NCBI GenBank assembly: GCA_022402525.1
Contig: JAKRSB010000005.1
Coordinates: 1-53,773 of the forward strand
Length of the DNA: 53,773 nt
Direction: 5' to 3'
Source of the DNA: Thermosynechococcaceae cyanobacterium MS004
GTDB taxonomy: Bacteria > Cyanobacteriota > Cyanobacteriia > Thermosynechococcales > Thermosynechococcaceae
Under the pieces are notes generated by a model. The model searched no databases, had not been told where the DNA came from, and saw only the letters and a list, made by a program, of their open reading frames with translations. Numbering within the stretch: the stretch's first letter is position 1; each line of letters starts with the position of its first letter. The position numbers and the translations under genes were made by a program. Shown here piece by piece: positions 45,940 through 53,773 of the stretch.

Positions 45940-46316
45940 GAAAGACAAAAGCCTAACAGTAAGGACAGGAAAGGCGATCGCCGTCCCCAACTTTGCCTGA
46001 ATCATCCCGACTAACCTAGTGATTTAGATAGGTGTTGTTGCATCGATAGAAACAGAGACAGAAATCCCCCTTTGTTGAGTCCCTATACCAGCGCTCAACA
46101 AAGGTAAAGCCCATCTCAAGCTCAAGAAAAACATGCGGAAAAAGAGGCAAGCAATCGCAAAAAACGCGCAGACCTGATGTTAGGTTTGCACGAGTACATC
46201 CAGTCACAAGGACGGATACAGGCTGAAGCCGCTCAGTATTTTAGTGAGACACAATTCTGGTGAGAAACAATTCTGGTGAGAAACAATTCTTGCGAGAAAC
46301 AGCCTCGAACCAGTAG
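45940..46316. other. Spacer with hairpin and tandem repeat
   Basis: No supported gene. cctttgttgag (46069) / ctcaacaaagg (46094) is a perfect 11-bp inverted repeat with a 14-nt loop. A 16-bp tandem array gtgagaaacaattctg, almost four copies, lies at 46244-46304 just after the pstS stop. Confidence 0.6.
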
Positions 46317-47390
46317 CTAGAACTCAGCCTGCTTACGAAGCAGCTGACCAATGGTCAGGTCAGGCTGAGGTTCTCCACCAAAGACCGTGCCTACCTTGCC
46401 CCTTTGAAAATGTAGAAAGGAAAGGCGATAGCCTTCTGCTGGCAGGGGAATATACCCGACGGATTGAACACTCTTCTGATCGTTGGTCAGGTAAAAATCG
46501 ATAAAAGCACGCAACTCAGGCTTATCCTGAGCAGCCTTGGAGTTCACGTAAATAAACAAGGGTCTTGACAGAGGTCGGTATTCAGACTTCTCAACGGTCT
46601 GACGAGAGGGGACAACCGCACCATTCCCGCTGTCTACACCGAGGGCTTTTAGCTTGGTCTGGTTCGCTTCGTAATAGGCCAACCCAAAATAACCTAGGGC
46701 TTGTGGGTCATTACTGACCCCTGCGACGAGAATGTCGTCGTCTTCACTGGCAGTATAGTCAGAGCGGCTAGCGCCATCTTTGCCCGTAATCACTTCGGTA
46801 AAGTAGTCGTAGCTGCCAGAATCAGCGCCGGGGCCATAGAGCTTAATGGGCTTGGCAGGCCAAGATGACCGAACCTGCTGCCAGGTTTTGATTTTGCCCT
46901 GGGCGGCAGGCTCCCAGAGGCGCTTGAGTTCTTCTGTGGTGATGTCATTTGCCCAATCATTTTTGGGGTTGACCACAACAGTCAGAGCATCAAAGGCAAC
47001 CGGAATCTCAATATAGGCCACGCCTCCCTGCCGACAAGCCTCCATTTCAGCTTTGGTGATGGGGCGGGAGGCACCGCTTACTTGAGTTTCTCCGGCGCAG
47101 AATTTTTCGAACCCACCGCCAGTCCCCGAAAATTTGCTGTCAATTTGAATTTGCTGATTGTGAGCCCTAAATTCTTTGACCACGGCCTCAGTAATCGGGA
47201 AAACGGTACTAGACCCGTCAATTTGGATGCTGCCCGCCAAGGAAGCCTTCGGCAGTATGGGGGCAAGCTGTACTGGAATCTGAGCAGAGTCAGCAACCTT
47301 TTGCGCGCCACCACAGGCGGTGAGCAACAGCATGACGGTAAACAAAACGATGGGGTAAGGGTTCCGGCGTATAGAATTGACTAAAAACAT
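46317..47390 (-). CDS. pstS: PstS-like phosphate-binding lipoprotein
   Basis: A 357-residue periplasmic phosphate-binding protein anchored by a lipobox (LLTAC, Cys26). GSSTVFPITEAVVKEF, SGTGGGFEKFCAGETQVSGASRPI, GPGADSGSYDYFTEVITG and the C-terminal FIYVNSKAA fit the PstS/SphX type. It is 9 bp after arsH and without pstCAB, so it is probably cotranscribed with arsH; it may discriminate phosphate from arsenate, which is inference. A 16-bp tandem repeat follows. Confidence 0.88.
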   Translation of the reverse strand: MFLVNSIRRNPYPIVLFTVMLLLTACGGAQKVADSAQIPVQLAPILPKASLAGSIQIDGSSTVFPITEAVVKEFRAHNQQIQIDSKFSGTGGGFEKFCAGETQVSGASRPITKAEMEACRQGGVAYIEIPVAFDALTVVVNPKNDWANDITTEELKRLWEPAAQGKIKTWQQVRSSWPAKPIKLYGPGADSGSYDYFTEVITGKDGASRSDYTASEDDDILVAGVSNDPQALGYFGLAYYEANQTKLKALGVDSGNGAVVPSRQTVEKSEYRPLSRPLFIYVNSKAAQDKPELRAFIDFYLTNDQKSVQSVGYIPLPAEGYRLSFLHFQRGKVGTVFGGEPQPDLTIGQLLRKQAEF

Positions 47391-47399
47391 AGGTATTTC

Positions 47400-48035
47400 T
47401 CACAGTTTTGATAGGTGATGGGCATTGACCACCAGAGCCTTGCGTTCACTGTGGCGATCTGTTAAGTAGTCCACCTGATCTCGAAGCAAAAGGGTGAACT
47501 TGTACAGTTCCTCCATTACGTCGACTACGCGATCGCGGTAGGCAGAATCTTTCATCGCGCCGTCCTCGTTAAACTCCTGGTAGGCCTTCGCCACCGAAGA
47601 CTGATTTGGAATTGTAAACATCCGCATCCAGCGCCCCAAAATCCGCAGTGTATTCACCGCATTAAAAGACTGCGACCCACCACTGACCTGCATCACCGCA
47701 AGAGTGCGGCCTTGGGTGGGTCGCACAGCGCCAATGTTCAGGGGAATCCAATCAATCTGATTTTTCAAAACCCCTGAAACCTGTCCGTGGAGTTCTGGGC
47801 TAGACCAAACCTGCCCCTCTGACCACAGACTCAACTCCCGCAATTCCTGCACCTTGGGGTGGGTTTCCGGCACACTGCCATAAATGGGCAATTCACGCGG
47901 ATCAAAAAATCGCGCCTCTGCCCCAAACCCCTCCAGGATGCGGGCCGCTTCTTCCGCTAGCAGGCGGCTGTAGGAGCGATCGCGCAAAGAGCCATACAGA
48001 AACAAAATTCGAGGCGGATGGTCAAAGCTGCCCAT
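47400..48035 (-). CDS. arsH: NADPH-dependent FMN reductase ArsH
   Basis: A 211-residue ArsH flavoprotein. [20 protein letters not shown] (FMN phosphate loop, about 15-34), [47 protein letters not shown] and [27 protein letters not shown] are typical. ArsH oxidises trivalent organoarsenicals and reduces quinones; in cyanobacteria it often sits in the ars operon. The upstream spacer has inverted repeats like an ArsR/SmtB operator. Confidence 0.93.
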   Translation of the reverse strand: MGSFDHPPRILFLYGSLRDRSYSRLLAEEAARILEGFGAEARFFDPRELPIYGSVPETHPKVQELRELSLWSEGQVWSSPELHGQVSGVLKNQIDWIPLNIGAVRPTQGRTLAVMQVSGGSQSFNAVNTLRILGRWMRMFTIPNQSSVAKAYQEFNEDGAMKDSAYRDRVVDVMEELYKFTLLLRDQVDYLTDRHSERKALVVNAHHLSKL

Positions 48036-48073
48036 AGGAAAGAAGCGATACGTTCAACACATTGACACTCATA

Positions 48074-48127
48074 TATATTGAGAGTCATCAATATACTGAA
48101 GCTTATATCGAACGCTGTCAATATAAG
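48074..48127 (-). promoter_or_regulatory. Inverted repeats upstream of arsH
   Basis: tatattga-gagtca-tcaatata (48074-48095) is a perfect 8-bp inverted repeat with the TTGA-N6-TCAA core of ArsR/SmtB-type sites. A second pair cttatat (48102) / ataTAAG-type atataag (48121) has a 12-nt gap. Both lie 39-92 bp before arsH in an AT-rich spacer. Confidence 0.6.
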
Positions 48128-48204
48128 GGTATTGCGCAACACATCGCCCTATTGACCCAAGCCCGCTAGAATGCTGGGCTTTATATGACCGCAAACCGCT
48201 GTAC

Positions 48205-48420
48205 ATGAGTTCGCTTTGCCTAGATCAGGACTCAGACAGCTTGCTCATGATGTCCCTCGTCTATTTTTCGTTTTCAAATAAATCAGCCCTGCGACCCAGA
48301 CGGCGCACTGAGCAGCAAGTTCAGCACTGGAAAGAGATCTTGCTGAATGCGTTAGATCTCTCCCTTGATGAAGATGAGGGCTTCCCATTAGTCAAAGCAG
48401 CCCCATCCGCTAGGGCGTAA
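48205..48420 (+). CDS. Small hypothetical protein
   Basis: A 71-residue protein without a known family. The part RRRTEQQVQHWKEILLNALDLSLDEDEGF is helical and looks real. No clear ribosome site is seen at ATG 48205 or the alternative ATG 48247 (MSLVYFSF...). It is divergent from arsH. Could be a small regulator or nothing; low confidence. Confidence 0.4.
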   Translation: MSSLCLDQDSDSLLMMSLVYFSFSNKSALRPRRRTEQQVQHWKEILLNALDLSLDEDEGFPLVKAAPSARA

Positions 48421-48479
48421 GAGAGCGCCACCGACACCATACAGGATGGACTTTGGCTATTAGCAATAGGCAATCGTTA

Positions 48480-50144
48480 TTAGGCGATCGCGCCCGCCTT
48501 GACCTTAGCACTCAGCTTGACCTGGAACTCCGCTTCAAAACAGGCTTTTTTGTATTCAAAACTCCAGAGTTCAAGGTCACAGTCATCCCCTGCTTGAGCT
48601 GGTGTGAGATGGATGATGAGTTCGCGGGGTTCTGGGCGAAACTCGCAGTCAATGGCCTGGATAGCGCTGATTTGGCGGCGATCTAGGGCAACGGCAACCT
48701 TGAGAATGGCGCTGAGTTGATCCACTACCTGTCGTGATTCCTTGCTGAGGACTTGGTAGGCTTCATGCTTTTTCTTGGGTGCACCCTTGCGGTGATAGCG
48801 CGCCAAGTTGGCAATCATTTCAATTTCAGCATCGGTATAGCCCAGTAGCCCACCGTTGCGGATCAGGTAGTAAGAATGCTTGTGATGGGCAGAGTGGCTA
48901 ATGTAGTGGCCGCAGTTATGCAAAATGGCCGAAGCCCACAGCAGCTCTCGCTCCCCTGCTCCCCACCGGTGGAGGGTGCTATGGGTTTGGTCAAAAATAT
49001 TGACGGAAAATTGAGCAATTTGCTGGGCGTTTTCGAGGTTGACTCGATACTTTTGCGCCAGATTCAGGACGCTTCGCTGGCGGACGGAGCCCTGGTATCG
49101 TAGACGATCTTCAATGAGGCCGTGGTTAAGCATCCAGTCCACAATGATGCCTTCCCGCAGAGCACGGGGACAGGCGTGAATCTGCTTCATGCCGAGGCTT
49201 TCCATCACTTCTTGCAAAATGATGGCCCCTGACAAAATAATTTCGGCGCGGCGCTCAGACATGCCGGGCATTTTACAGCGATCGCTAAAGGGCAGCTTGC
49301 GTAGGCGTTGGGTTAGGAGCTGAAGCCGCTCTAGGGTGAGTCCGTAGCCGTGGAGTGAGGCTGGGGCAACTCCCTGAGTTTCGCTGGCATCTAGGCGAAT
49401 CAGACTTTCAATGGTGCCGGAGGTGCCCAAAATCCGCACGGCTTCGCCCGATTGGATATGGCCTTTAAGATCTTCCAGCGGCCATTCCAACATGCCGCGT
49501 ACGTAGGCTTTAAGGCGATCATATTCGCGGTTGCTGATGGGGTCTGTGGCAATAAATTCATTGGACAGCCGCACCGCGCCGACTTTAGTGCTGCTCAGAA
49601 AGCGGGGGTCGTGGCCGTCCCCCAGAATAAGCTCTGTAGAGCCGCCGCCAATGTCCACAATGACGTGGGGCTGGTTATGGAGTTCAAGACCAGAGAGGAC
49701 GCCCAAATAGATCCGGCGGGCTTCTTCCTGTCCGGCAATGAGGTCAATTTGGAGGCCGAGCTGAGCCTCAACGTCCCGGATAAATTCTCTGCCGTTGGGC
49801 GCTTCCCGCGTGGCGCTAGTGGCAACGGCAATAATTTGCTCAGCATTCCAGGCTCTTGCCATGTCCAGGCAGCGACGGAGAGCCGCGATCGCCCTTGCCA
49901 TGGCTTCTACCGTGAGGTTTCCGGTCTGCGGACAGCGCTCACCCAGCCGTACCGTGCTTTTTTCTGCATCTACGATGTTAAAGGCTGGCAACGAGGAGTT
50001 GATTTTAACCACTACCATGTGGATGGAGTTGGTGCCAATATCGATCGCCGCCAAAATTCGGCTATTGGGGTCTGAGGGAATGGGTGCTTTGGACAAGAGG
50101 CTAACGGCGGGCAATGGCGGATTGAGCATCGCGTCTGTAGTCAT
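48480..50144 (-). CDS. ppx: Exopolyphosphatase/GppA-family phosphatase
   Basis: A 554-residue Ppx/GppA enzyme that releases phosphate from polyphosphate or converts pppGpp. ASKHA fold: AAIDIGTNSIHMVVVKIN (phosphate loop), GQEEARRIYLGVLSG, VDIGGGSTELILG, GTSGTIESL; then an HD-like C-terminal domain (LHNCGHYISHSAHHKHSYYLIRNGGLLGYTDAEIEMIANLARYHRKG). Length as in cyanobacterial Ppx. With pstS nearby a phosphate theme is visible, though no operon is shared. Confidence 0.93.
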   Translation of the reverse strand: MTTDAMLNPPLPAVSLLSKAPIPSDPNSRILAAIDIGTNSIHMVVVKINSSLPAFNIVDAEKSTVRLGERCPQTGNLTVEAMARAIAALRRCLDMARAWNAEQIIAVATSATREAPNGREFIRDVEAQLGLQIDLIAGQEEARRIYLGVLSGLELHNQPHVIVDIGGGSTELILGDGHDPRFLSSTKVGAVRLSNEFIATDPISNREYDRLKAYVRGMLEWPLEDLKGHIQSGEAVRILGTSGTIESLIRLDASETQGVAPASLHGYGLTLERLQLLTQRLRKLPFSDRCKMPGMSERRAEIILSGAIILQEVMESLGMKQIHACPRALREGIIVDWMLNHGLIEDRLRYQGSVRQRSVLNLAQKYRVNLENAQQIAQFSVNIFDQTHSTLHRWGAGERELLWASAILHNCGHYISHSAHHKHSYYLIRNGGLLGYTDAEIEMIANLARYHRKGAPKKKHEAYQVLSKESRQVVDQLSAILKVAVALDRRQISAIQAIDCEFRPEPRELIIHLTPAQAGDDCDLELWSFEYKKACFEAEFQVKLSAKVKAGAIA

Positions 50145-50330
50145 GGAGCACCCCCAGGTTGGTTCTAAAGCTGATTCGAGTTGGAGTCTGCTATTGGAGC
50201 CTATTCGTGTTAGCGATCGCGTCGTTATGATTTATTCCATCCTCAAATTTACACGGTTGCCAGCCTAAAGCGGTAGGCGTTTCAGGATGATCCAGGCTGA
50301 ATTTACGCTTCCTTAAACGATCTCCCAAGG

Positions 50331-51995
50331 TCAGCGGCGCAGCGCAGTCGGTAAGCGATCCTTAATCCGCGCAATAAAGAGATCAAACTCTGGCACCTTA
50401 AGGCGCGCCGCCACTAAGCCAAACAAGAGTAGACCCACCAGACCTGCCACGCTCAAGGAGAGCAATGCACCCAAAAAACCCTGCTTGCCCCAGATCAACT
50501 GTATTCCCTGGATAATTCCCCAACTGCTTAGCCCTGCTAGAACGCTGGCACCCGTGAGCCCCACAATCGGCTGAACCCAGGAGCGCAAATTGAGGCCGTT
50601 GAGCCGTTGATTCAAGATCCATAGCAAGGCAATCATCGAAAATACATTGACGCTAACGGTAGCCAACACTAAGCCCGGTGCGCCAAAGTCAAAAAACCGG
50701 ACAAACACAAAGTCCATCAGCGCGTTGATGAAAATATTCACCATACTGATTCGGAAGGGGGTATCCCCGTCACCAAGGGCATAAAAGACCCGTACCAATA
50801 CATCCCGACCTAAGTACACAAACATGCCTAAGCTATAGGCAATCAGGACAGGTGCCACAACGTCAGAGGCGTTTCTATCAAAGGCGTAGCGCTCATAGAC
50901 CACCTGCACAATAGGATAGGCCAAGGCCATCATTAACGCCCCCAAGGGCAGCATAGTGACGGCGGTGAGCATCATGCCCTGACGAATGCGGCTTTTGAGT
51001 TCTGTCCAGTCGGTGGGGTCGGCCAACCGCGAGAAGATGGGCAGCAAGGGTACCAAAATCACGTTGGATAAAATGCCCAAAGGGGTTTGCACCAGCAGTG
51101 TAGAGTAGCCCAAGGCTGAAGCAGCTCCTGGAATGTAGGAGGCAAAAAACAGATCTGTGTAGACGTTGATCTGCATCATGCCCGAAGAGAACGTGGCGGG
51201 GCCTAAGATCCGAAGCACTTCGGCAACACCGGGTTCTCGAAAGTTAAAGCGCAGCCGCAGTCCACCCATGTTAGCTTTCCACTGGGCGGGCACCTGCACC
51301 AGCCACTGCAAAATTGCTCCTGCTAAGGTGCCGTAGGCCAGCACCAGGCCGCCAAGATGCACATACTGCGGATCAATAATTTTGCTGCCCAAGGTGAGGA
51401 GGAGTCCGCCAATGCCGAGAATCACGGTCAGGCTGGACAGCAGGGGGCTAACGGAAGGGAGCCAATACTGGTCGGCCGCGTTGAGAGAGCCAAAGCCAAT
51501 GCCAATCAGTCCGGCGAGAAGGGCCATGGGTGCCATGATCCGCAACTGCTCAATGGCGATCGCCTGAGTTTGCTGAAGGAGCTGGAAATTTTCTGGGCTT
51601 CTGGCCTGCTCTAGGGTAATAAATAAGCCGGGTGCCACAAGCTGAAGCAGCGGCTGGGCAAACACCATGAGCGCGATTGTGACCAGAATCAAAACGCCGC
51701 TAACTAGGGTCGTAATGGTTTCAACGAGGGGGGCAGCTTCTTTCGCAGAGCGCTTAGCTAGGACGCTCACCATCGCGCTATGGAATGGGCCGTTGATGCC
51801 CCCCAGCAAAATCAAGAAGAACCCTGGGATGACGTAGGAAAAGTTATAGGCCTCAAATACAGGCCCCACGCCAAAGGCAGCGGCGATCGCCTGCTGGCGG
51901 AGCAGTCCTGCAATTTTACTAATGAGTGTGGCGATCGCCACAATGGCGGCAATATTGACCAGAGAGCGGCGGACGGGCTTAGGCGTTTCACTCAC
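50331..51995 (-). CDS. murJ: Lipid II flippase MurJ
   Basis: A 554-residue MOP-superfamily protein with fourteen membrane helices that flips lipid II for peptidoglycan synthesis. VNIAAIVAIATLISKIAGLLRQQAIAAAFGVG at the start (conserved Arg in helix 1-2), NFSYVIPGFFLILLGGINGPFHSAM, GRDVLVRVFYALGDGDTPFRISMVNIFINALMDF are family hallmarks. Single gene; a 15-bp tandem array lies 115 bp upstream of its start. Confidence 0.93.
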   Translation of the reverse strand: MSETPKPVRRSLVNIAAIVAIATLISKIAGLLRQQAIAAAFGVGPVFEAYNFSYVIPGFFLILLGGINGPFHSAMVSVLAKRSAKEAAPLVETITTLVSGVLILVTIALMVFAQPLLQLVAPGLFITLEQARSPENFQLLQQTQAIAIEQLRIMAPMALLAGLIGIGFGSLNAADQYWLPSVSPLLSSLTVILGIGGLLLTLGSKIIDPQYVHLGGLVLAYGTLAGAILQWLVQVPAQWKANMGGLRLRFNFREPGVAEVLRILGPATFSSGMMQINVYTDLFFASYIPGAASALGYSTLLVQTPLGILSNVILVPLLPIFSRLADPTDWTELKSRIRQGMMLTAVTMLPLGALMMALAYPIVQVVYERYAFDRNASDVVAPVLIAYSLGMFVYLGRDVLVRVFYALGDGDTPFRISMVNIFINALMDFVFVRFFDFGAPGLVLATVSVNVFSMIALLWILNQRLNGLNLRSWVQPIVGLTGASVLAGLSSWGIIQGIQLIWGKQGFLGALLSLSVAGLVGLLLFGLVAARLKVPEFDLFIARIKDRLPTALRR

Positions 51996-52110
51996 AAATT
52001 TTTATGATTCCAGAACAAACCTTTCCCATTTAAGCTTGTCTTTCGCCCTATCCCACACTCTAGACGCGCTTTTTTTGGGAGTTGGGGAAGCCCCCTTGTC
52101 CATCACCTTC

Positions 52111-52185
52111 CCAGATTTACATAAACCAGGCTCAGATAAGCCAGGTTCACATAAACCAGATTGGCGTAAATCAGATTCACATAAA
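52111..52185. repeat. 15-bp tandem repeat, 5 copies
   Basis: Unit ccaggttcacataaa and variants at 52111, 52126, 52141, 52156 and 52171 in the murJ-apcD spacer. Confidence 0.92.
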
Positions 52186-52257
52186 ATATTGGGGTTAACT
52201 CAGCAAAACCGAGTCAACCCCTTCAGAGATTGGATAGCGCTATTCCCGCGTTGCAGG

Positions 52258-52743
52258 TTAGGACATCGCCTGAATAATATAGTCAAAATAAGGCGCGGCC
52301 TCCGCTGCCTCTTCCTCGCTGAGGAGCGCTAGGGAAGCATCCTTAAGTGCTGCGATCGCGGTAACCATGCCAGGGACAGGCACACCTAGAGAGTTGTACA
52401 TCTCCCGCACGCCAATAAGGCCAATACTTTCAATCGGGCCTTTATCGCCCGCAATAATGCCGTAGGTAATCAGACGCACATACCAGCCGTAATCACGCAA
52501 ACAAAGCGCGCGTTCACGACTGCCATAGGCATTACCACCGGGCGCAATAAAATCAGGACGCTTTTGCCACAACTGCCGACTTGCTTGCTCAACAATGCGC
52601 TTCTCATTTTCGGCGAGGGTGGTCGCAATTCGCACCCGAATGTCGCCGGTCTGAAAAAATTCGGCAATGCTTCTTAACTCGCCAGCGCTGGGGTAGCGCA
52701 GCTCATCGTCCGCTTGGAGTACGACTTGACTGACAACACTCAT
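52258..52743 (-). CDS. apcD: Allophycocyanin alpha-B subunit
   Basis: A 161-residue phycobilisome core linker-terminal emitter, the far-red allophycocyanin alpha-B that passes energy mainly to photosystem [25 protein letters not shown], the chromophore Cys in [17 protein letters not shown] (Cys81 region), [20 protein letters not shown] and the end [15 protein letters not shown] 52743 matches all ApcD; 18 codons further upstream are open but not conserved. Monocistronic. Confidence 0.95.
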   Translation of the reverse strand: MSVVSQVVLQADDELRYPSAGELRSIAEFFQTGDIRVRIATTLAENEKRIVEQASRQLWQKRPDFIAPGGNAYGSRERALCLRDYGWYVRLITYGIIAGDKGPIESIGLIGVREMYNSLGVPVPGMVTAIAALKDASLALLSEEEAAEAAPYFDYIIQAMS

Positions 52744-52889
52744 AACGTTTTTGTCACCTTTGATATCATTTTCTAGTTTACCGATTTGATGCCGCAAAAA
52801 AAGACTTGCGCAAAGTTGTCTCAGGAAAGCGTAATGATCTGCAACATTTCCAGGGAGCCCATTGAGGATAAAGGGGACTAAGTCTGGAA

Positions 52890-53240
52890 TTAAAAATTGG
52901 ATTGAGAATTGGGTTGAGGCTTAGATTGAGAATTAGATTGAAGATGTCCATGGGTGGGGCAAGGCGGGGCACTAATGCTGCGATCCAGCCAACCTGTTGC
53001 TTGGTTGAGGCGCGCCAAGGCTTCCTCAGTTTGGTTATTCAGCAGGTAGACGAGAGCGACCGACATCTGCTCAAGGGCGCGCGCTTGCCGATTAGCCTTT
53101 AGTCGATGCCAGTCTCCGGAAGTAATGGTAAGCCGATAGGCTAACTGCTCTGCGAGGACTTTGGTCTCTTCTTGGTTTAGAGCTTGTGAGGCTGAAGATG
53201 AGAGATCTTTCGAAGCCGGAGGGGATGGATAAAAGGTCAT
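52890..53240 (-). CDS. DUF6439-type cyanobacterial protein
   Basis: A 116-residue soluble protein. The core [74 protein letters not shown] is a conserved cyanobacterial family (DUF6439), function unknown. The final 15 or so residues ([16 protein letters not shown]) are tetrapeptide repeats made by a 12-bp tandem array at 52895-52942, so the native end was replaced. Start ATG 53240; an ATG 12 codons upstream is also open. Confidence 0.78.
   Translation of the reverse strand: MTFYPSPPASKDLSSSASQALNQEETKVLAEQLAYRLTITSGDWHRLKANRQARALEQMSVALVYLLNNQTEEALARLNQATGWLDRSISAPPCPTHGHLQSNSQSKPQPNSQSNF
52895..52942. repeat. 12-bp tandem repeat inside a gene end
   Basis: aattggattgag / aattgggttgag / gcttagattgag / aattagattgaa, four copies. 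They encode the Q/S/N-rich C-terminal tail of the DUF6439 protein. Confidence 0.92.
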
Positions 53241-53553
53241 TATGGTTTTGGGCAAAGTTCTGATAGGAGCAAGCACCCCTATCTTATCGAAAAGAGCCTA
53301 GACGCAGAATGGAGGCACTGTAGACCGTATCTGCAGGAATCTGATTTTGAATCTGAGCTTTGAGTCTGAGCTTTGAGTCTGATTTTAGAGAAGCGAGTTG
53401 AGTTTGTGGATAGATGGTTTATAGCAAAGCAAATCGACGTTTTTCGGGTGTTGAGGGCTGGCTTCTTCAAGCTGCTGGGAACAGCCAGCTCTAGGGCAAC
53501 ATTGTCTCTAGGTCTCTAGCTCACTTTGCGCTGAATTGCTCAAGAATTCAGTC
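53241..53553. repeat. Spacer with 12/13-bp tandem array
   Basis: ctgattttgaat / ctgagctttgagt / ctgagctttgagt / ctgattttagag at 53341-53390. No gene is supported in 53241-53553. Confidence 0.8.
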
Positions 53554-53584
53554 AAAAAAGGCCAGCCCCAAATAAAGGCTGACC
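53554..53584 (-). terminator. Terminator downstream of cpcA
   Basis: Minus strand ggtcagcc-tttatttgg-ggctggcc (one G-U pair) followed by tttttt. It lies 125 bp past the cpcA stop and ends or attenuates the cpc transcript here. Confidence 0.88.
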
Positions 53585-53708
53585 TATATTCTTATCCCTG
53601 GAAGAACGGATTGAAAACCGACCAGAAGGCATAACTTAAACCTGAGTCGCGTCAATGTTTCTATAAACGCCTCAAGCAAGTGACTTCTAGTCGATTCTCA
53701 CTCCCTTC

Positions 53709-53773
53709 TTAGCTGAGGGTATTGATCGCGTAGTCAATGTAGGAATTGGCTTCCGTTGCAGAATCACCACTCA
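53709..53773 (-). CDS. cpcA: C-phycocyanin alpha subunit, 3' end
   Basis: Only the last 21 codons are in the window, ending SGDSATEANSYIDYAINTLS and TAA at 53709-53711. This is the C-terminus of phycocyanin alpha (family pattern LSGDAAxEANSYIDYAINALS), part of the phycobilisome rods. Phycoerythrocyanin alpha is a remote alternative. cpcB is expected outside the window, upstream on the same strand. Confidence 0.88.
   Translation of the reverse strand, partial: SGDSATEANSYIDYAINTLS

Noticed and set aside
46016-46207. Possible transposase remnant on the minus strand
   Set aside because: 63 codons, no family motif, and it crosses the 46069 hairpin; no insertion-sequence ends are seen.
51922-52332. 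Plus-strand reading frame between murJ and apcD
   Set aside because: It overlaps both real genes on the other strand, and its middle is simply the 15-bp tandem repeat translated.
53279-53470. Minus-strand 63-codon frame downstream of cpcA
   Set aside because: Much of it is the translated 53341 tandem array, with no ribosome site or family.

Overview
The window is chromosomal DNA of a cyanobacterium. The GCGATCGC (HIP1) octamer is scattered through genes and spacers. The window carries allophycocyanin apcD, the 3' end of a phycocyanin alpha gene, a one-helix Hli protein with an HLR1 (RpaB) box, and the cyanobacterial small families DUF760, DUF2839 and DUF6439. Nothing resembles a phage or plasmid backbone. 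Synteny alone does not fix the genus.

Layout. 0.2-7.6 kb: a secreted DUF11-type surface protein, a PfkB sugar kinase, a secreted DUF2141 protein, two gene-poor spacers and two Uma2 genes, one of which has lost its catalytic Glu. 7.6-18 kb: an ABC exporter, an SRPBCC protein, an EamA transporter whose 5' side carries a scrap of an ABC ATPase gene, DUF2839, tRNA-Cys, an adenosine-kinase-like PfkB enzyme, secreted small proteins, an isopenicillin N epimerase-like aminotransferase, and a PiuC-type dioxygenase paired with an acidic lipoprotein. 18-25 kb: pgsA, DUF760, pdxH, an Spx/ArsC-like protein, purF and purL. 25-35 kb: cobK, hli, CIRCE-controlled groEL without groES, two hydrolases (Nit1-like and AmiC), a broken TMEM175 channel gene, an EamA transporter and a second ABC exporter.

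35.8-45.9 kb is the most interesting block. It is a complete Nit1C-type cluster (Nit6803 nitrilase, Sll0783-like protein, radical SAM, acetyltransferase, AIR-synthase-like protein, glycosyltransferase, MSMEG_0570 protein and flavin oxidoreductase). An extra DUF1348/NTF2-like gene sits inside the operon and a GAF-LuxR regulator lies among its genes. Two canonical NtcA promoters (GTA-N8-TAC, 23 bp, TAN3T) face its two ends, which ties the cluster to nitrogen limitation. An AT-rich insert on the opposite strand, holding an unknown gene and a toxin-antitoxin pair with a frameshifted toxin, splits the cluster.

46-53.8 kb: a likely arsH-pstS operon behind an inverted-repeat operator candidate, an Ppx/GppA exopolyphosphatase, murJ, apcD, a DUF6439 gene and the end of cpcA with its terminator.

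A second window-wide signal is at least two dozen short tandem arrays (unit 12-18 bp, 2-5 copies). Each has its own unit sequence, almost all lie in spacers touching a start or stop codon, and several have grown into gene ends. They look like recent slippage or duplication products and not like a dispersed repeat family.
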